From: UBA2137 sp050251555
Lineage (GTDB): Bacteria > Pseudomonadota > Alphaproteobacteria > Micavibrionales > Micavibrionaceae
Length of the DNA stretch: 42,522 nucleotides
Direction: 5' to 3'
Assembly (NCBI GenBank): GCA_050251555.1
Contig: JBFWMN010000010.1
Coordinates: 1-42,522 of the forward strand
In this document: piece after piece, positions 39,463 through 42,522 of the stretch
How positions within the stretch are numbered: the stretch's first letter is position 1
Layout: the number at the start of each line of letters is the position of its first letter
Translations under genes and position numbers: made by a program
Notes under the pieces: generated by a model
Database searches by the model: none
What the model saw: only the letters and a program-made list of their open reading frames with translations
What the model was told of the DNA's origin: nothing

Positions 39463-39505
39463 CTTCATCCTCGATTTTTTGGGTTAGACCGCCTATATTA
39501 CAGAT

Positions 39506-39664
39506 ATGAAAACAAAACAAAAGCCCGCAGACAAAAAGATCGACAAGCCCGTACTCTCACAAGATCAGGCGGTAATCATCCCCAAGGAAATCGGCGGGCG
39601 CGGCGGCCCTGATCCCGTGCGTTACGGGGATTGGGAAATGAACGGCAAATGTGTCGATTTCTAA
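39506..39664 (+). CDS. SDHAF4/DUF1674 family protein
   Basis: A 52-residue protein beginning MKTKQKPADKKIDKPVLSQD and ending in the family signature EIGGRGGPDPVRYGDWEMNGKCVDF (given in outline: EIGG, PDP-x-RYGDWE, G-x-C-x-DF). Eukaryotic members (SDHAF4) assist assembly of succinate dehydrogenase by binding the flavinated subunit. The bacterial members share the C-terminal motif, but their role is mostly inferred. The gene is divergent from chorismate mutase with 37 bases between them, and lies near rsmB as in other alphaproteobacteria. Confidence 0.9.
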   Translation: MKTKQKPADKKIDKPVLSQDQAVIIPKEIGGRGGPDPVRYGDWEMNGKCVDF

Positions 39665-39738
39665 CCAGCTTATCCTAAGTATATATTTACATAAAAAATA
39701 ATTGACATAATCATAAGTTCTATGTCATTTTATCGCCC

Positions 39739-40872
39739 ATGACACAAACGGCGACACTAACATTGACAGGGCCTTATGCAGCGACAGCCTCGCAAAAAGG
39801 CGATACGGGATTTTCTTACCGTAAGCTTTCCCGTTGGGTGAATGGCGCGACAGGCTTTTTGGCAGCCTTTTCGATCGCCACACATTTACCTGCGACAGAT
39901 CCTGACGCGACAGCCGCAGAGCCTGCGGTTGCAAGCGAAGCTGTGACCGCTTCCGGGCGTGATCCCAATTTCATTGCGACACCTCAAAATTATGTGCCGC
40001 AAGAATTCAGATTGCCGCAATATGGTGATCCCGCCATTTTCGTGAATTTTCCGGCTTGTCCAAACAAGCCCTACATGGCCTATCAGGCTGATCAGGAGGT
40101 TGTACCGGCATCTTTGACGAAAGTCATGACGCTGTATCTGGTTGCAAGAGCTGTTCACGAGAATGTTTTGCAGCCGGATAGCCAAATTCGCATCACGCAA
40201 ACTGCGGTTGATCAAGCGCGTGGTCTTGCTTTTTACAAAAATGGAAATGGATCTATGCGTATGCAGGTTGGAGACCATTATACATTAAAGATCCTCGCTC
40301 AGGCGGCAGGCGCCAGTTCAGAAGCCGTTTCCACAAATGCGCTCGCGATTGCTTATGGGCGAGCCTATAGCTGGCAAGGCAGTGATGCAGAAATCCTGAC
40401 GCGTTTTGCTGGCTTGATGAATGCAACGGCCCATGATTTGGGTATGGGACATACAACCTATGCCAATCCGACAGGAAATTATGGCAATCGCTCGACTGTA
40501 CGTGATACGAACACTCTGTTTCATGCTTTTCAGAACCAGATGGGTGACGAAATGCGCATGATGTTGGGGAACAGAAGTATTGATACAGGGCGCTTGGCAG
40601 GGGTTAAGCCGGCCAGCAGCCGTGCTTTAAACGGTATGACACATATTAATAACGAGCAAATCAATGTTCGTTTTGCTAAAACCGGTGCTTTAGGGGGCGA
40701 TTACAACGAGGCGCTCACCTTTATTATTGATGACGGCAGTCGTGCAACCATCAGTATGATCGGCGTACATGGTGCAAGCGGGCCAAATGCATTGAACAAC
40801 CGTGCCAGCGCCATGCGCGACATTATCGAAGAAGTACGCGGCGTTGACGTTCAGGCCTTCTGCCACTCTTAA
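39739..40872 (+). CDS. Serine-type D-Ala-D-Ala carboxypeptidase family (S11)
   Basis: Periplasmic penicillin-binding enzyme that trims the terminal D-Ala from peptidoglycan stem peptides. The 377-residue product has the nucleophile motif S125-LTK128 in VVPASLTKVM and the KTG triad (314-316) in RFAKTGALGG. The middle S-x-N element is unclear: at the expected spacing the sequence reads GASSEA (191-196) without Asn, while an STN occurs seven residues later (198-200). The N-terminus is odd, with a hydrophobic segment (about 36-50) only after some 32 polar residues, so a long n-region signal peptide or a later start is possible. No ribosome binding site is visible before the ATG. It ends seven bases from the convergent GDH gene. 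Confidence 0.85.
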   Translation: MTQTATLTLTGPYAATASQKGDTGFSYRKLSRWVNGATGFLAAFSIATHLPATDPDATAAEPAVASEAVTASGRDPNFIATPQNYVPQEFRLPQYGDPAIFVNFPACPNKPYMAYQADQEVVPASLTKVMTLYLVARAVHENVLQPDSQIRITQTAVDQARGLAFYKNGNGSMRMQVGDHYTLKILAQAAGASSEAVSTNALAIAYGRAYSWQGSDAEILTRFAGLMNATAHDLGMGHTTYANPTGNYGNRSTVRDTNTLFHAFQNQMGDEMRMMLGNRSIDTGRLAGVKPASSRALNGMTHINNEQINVRFAKTGALGGDYNEALTFIIDDGSRATISMIGVHGASGPNALNNRASAMRDIIEEVRGVDVQAFCHS

Positions 40873-40879
40873 GACGTTC

Positions 40880-42522
40880 CTAGTTTTTCTCGTATAGACC
40901 ACGCAAGGTTTCAATGGCGACATTGAGCATCGGCAAGGTCATGCTGCCGGATGAGCGCATAGAGTCAACCAAACTCATGACCTGTCTTGCCTCACGGCTT
41001 TCCTGTGACCCTAACCAGATTTGCAGCTTTTCATCCGAAATGGATGCAGCCTTTTCCTTGTGGTCGTTTAAATAAGCACGGGCCAGTTCTGCTTGAGTCT
41101 TGTAGAGCTTTTCACGCAAAAGGGCGATGGCTTGCTCTTCCCACTCGGTTTCAGCGCTTAAGTAGCGGGCCTGTTTACGCATCCAGTAGAGTGAGAAATA
41201 TTCGCCGATTTTGTAATAGACCTTCGAAACGCTTGCGATCGGCAGTTTCAGCTTCTGCGTCATCAAGACGATGTCCCCGGCCGCTGACAGAGGTGAGAGA
41301 AGCGTGATTTCTTCGGCAACTTCCTCGGTAAATCCGTCGGATTTCAGGGCCTCGATCTGTTGCGAGATTTGCTGGCGGCGGCCTTCAGGCATCGCACTTT
41401 TCAAATGCGATTTGATTGTCTGGATATCCTTGCTGAAGAGTGCAATATCACGCTCAGGCGAGATGCGTCTCGGGTAGGAATTCAGGAACCACAGCATCAG
41501 ACGCTCAACGGTTTCTTCCAGCTCACGCAAGGCTTTCAATTGCGCCATGGCAGGCATTTTACCATCCAGTGCCTCAATGTCAGACCAGATTTTCGAAAGG
41601 TCAAATACATCATGGACAACGACGAAAGCGTTCATGATCTCTTCCAGCGAGAAGCCTGTATCGGAAATCAGCTTCTCGACAAAAGACGGTCCTAAGCGGT
41701 TGATCACTGTGGACGCAAGAACCGTTGCGAAAATCTCGCGTTTCAGGCGGTGTTCCTTAATCTGCTTTTCAAATTTCTTCTGCAAAGGCTGCGGGAAATA
41801 ACCGATCAGCCAACGATCTGCCAGTTTTTCCGAAGGCAGACTGGTTTTTAAAATCGCCTTTTGCAGCGTGATCTTGGCATAGCAGGATAAAACGGCAAGT
41901 TCAGGACGTGTCAGACCTTTATGCTTTTCACGGCGGGCTTCAATCTCGTCATCGGAGGGCAGAAACTCGACTTTGCGGTCCAGTAATCCGCGAGCCTCAA
42001 GATCACGCATGAAGAAGGCATGATTGTCCAGATGCGCAGACGCACATAATTCCATCAGACTGAGGGCCTGCGCTTGCTGGTAGTTATGGGCCAGAACAAG
42101 GCTTGCCACTTCTTCGGTCATTGTTTCAAGAAGCGTGTTGCGTGATTTCAATGTCATGCCTGAATTTTTGGCATCGACCATTTTGTTTAAGAGAATTTTG
42201 ATGTTCACTTCATGGTCAGAAGAGTCCACGCCCGCCGAGTTATCGATAAAGTCGGCATTGATGCGACCGCCATTTTGCGCATATTCAATACGCGCACGTT
42301 GGGTCACAGCAAGGTTTGCACCTTCGCCGATCACTTTGGCGCGAACTTCGGTTGCATCAATGCGCAGCGCGTCATTCCCCTTATCGCCCGCGTCCGCATG
42401 GCTCTCGGTCGTGGCCTTGATGTAAGTCCCGATACCGCCGAACCACATCAGATCCGCCTCCATGTTGAGGATCATAGTGATGAGAGCATTGGGTGACAGT
42501 TTCTTTTCATCCGTTTTCAGCA
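40880..42522 (-). CDS. gdhB: NAD-specific glutamate dehydrogenase (large type), C-terminal part
   Basis: The 3' part of a gene for the roughly 1600-residue NAD-glutamate dehydrogenase that converts glutamate to 2-oxoglutarate; about 547 residues lie in the window, and the frame is open through the right edge. Diagnostic segments include MEADLMWFGGIGTYIK, VIGEGANLAVTQRARIEYA, GGRINADFIDNSAGVDSSDHEVNIKILL (read in pieces), GLTRPELAVLSCYAKI and INRLGPSFVEKL. The helical C-terminal domain ends LRGLYEKN before a TAG stop. Large NAD-GDH is widespread in alphaproteobacteria. The catalytic lysine domain lies mostly outside the window. Confidence 0.95.
   Translation of the reverse strand, partial: LKTDEKKLSPNALITMILNMEADLMWFGGIGTYIKATTESHADAGDKGNDALRIDATEVRAKVIGEGANLAVTQRARIEYAQNGGRINADFIDNSAGVDSSDHEVNIKILLNKMVDAKNSGMTLKSRNTLLETMTEEVASLVLAHNYQQAQALSLMELCASAHLDNHAFFMRDLEARGLLDRKVEFLPSDDEIEARREKHKGLTRPELAVLSCYAKITLQKAILKTSLPSEKLADRWLIGYFPQPLQKKFEKQIKEHRLKREIFATVLASTVINRLGPSFVEKLISDTGFSLEEIMNAFVVVHDVFDLSKIWSDIEALDGKMPAMAQLKALRELEETVERLMLWFLNSYPRRISPERDIALFSKDIQTIKSHLKSAMPEGRRQQISQQIEALKSDGFTEEVAEEITLLSPLSAAGDIVLMTQKLKLPIASVSKVYYKIGEYFSLYWMRKQARYLSAETEWEEQAIALLREKLYKTQAELARAYLNDHKEKAASISDEKLQIWLGSQESREARQVMSLVDSMRSSGSMTLPMLNVAIETLRGLYEKN

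Noticed and set aside
1..42522. Search for CRISPR arrays, tRNAs, rRNAs, transposases, phage genes and toxin-antitoxin pairs
   Set aside because: Nothing with regular spaced repeats, cloverleaf ends, transposase motifs or typical toxin-antitoxin layout was seen; the window is housekeeping chromosome.

Overview
The window is a densely packed stretch of bacterial chromosome with no phage, insertion sequence, CRISPR array, tRNA or rRNA gene that I can recognise. Base composition is near 50% G+C by eye. Gene content and order point to a Gram-negative alphaproteobacterium: RNase E with a large acidic/basic insertion in its S1 domain and a C-terminal GWW motif; rne divergent from amiC; rpe next to a heparinase II/III-like gene; an SDHAF4/DUF1674 protein; the very large NAD-glutamate dehydrogenase; and lptB-rpoN-hpf-ptsN remnants. 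A Rhodospirillales- or Micavibrio-like lineage is possible, but the sequence alone does not settle it.

Layout. Positions 1-10017 (minus strand) run rne, an envelope protein of unknown function, a GT4 glycosyltransferase, yidD, yidC, engB, rmuC, def, fmt and the start of truA. Most junctions are 4-base ATGA overlaps. Positions 10480-15189 are a cell-wall block: amidase amiC, two tandem paralogous small lipoproteins, a convergent LysM/YkuD L,D-transpeptidase, then isocitrate dehydrogenase. Positions 15305-20239 hold a small unknown gene (minus) and the plus-strand outer-membrane/ribosome set yfgM-bamB-der plus an MscS channel. Positions 20240-24929 hold an SDR oxidoreductase, purF and cvpA (minus), divergent from dnaB. 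Positions 24940-31433 (minus) run a LysE exporter, lptB, rpoN, murI, murD, hpf and ptsN. Positions 31531-32925 are rpsF-rpsR-rplI behind a leader that looks like the S6:S18 autoregulatory RNA. Positions 33069-33758 hold a small lipoprotein gene and a frame-broken small secreted-peptide gene. Positions 33818-39664 hold radA, the heparinase-like gene, rpe, rsmB, chorismate mutase, and a divergent SDHAF4-like 52-residue gene. The window ends with a D,D-carboxypeptidase-like gene and the C-terminal third of NAD-GDH.

How the genes work together. Much of the window serves the envelope: D-glutamate supply and use (MurI, MurD), peptidoglycan cleavage and cross-linking (AmiC, L,D-transpeptidase, D,D-carboxypeptidase), membrane insertion (YidC, YidD), outer-membrane assembly (BamB, LptB) and osmotic release (MscS). 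The rest is translation and ribosome assembly (Def, Fmt, TruA, RsmB, Der, EngB, S6, S18, L9, Hpf), RNA turnover (RNase E) and DNA replication/repair (DnaB, RadA, RmuC).

Most notable observations: (1) two lipoprotein paralogs about the size of Braun's lipoprotein, both ending in Val-Thr-Lys, facing an L,D-transpeptidase gene, which may form an outer membrane-peptidoglycan tether; (2) a PtsN that lacks the phosphorylatable histidine; (3) an S6:S18-type leader with a CCG bulge abutting the rpsF ribosome binding site; (4) a murI-murD pair lodged between rpoN and hpf.
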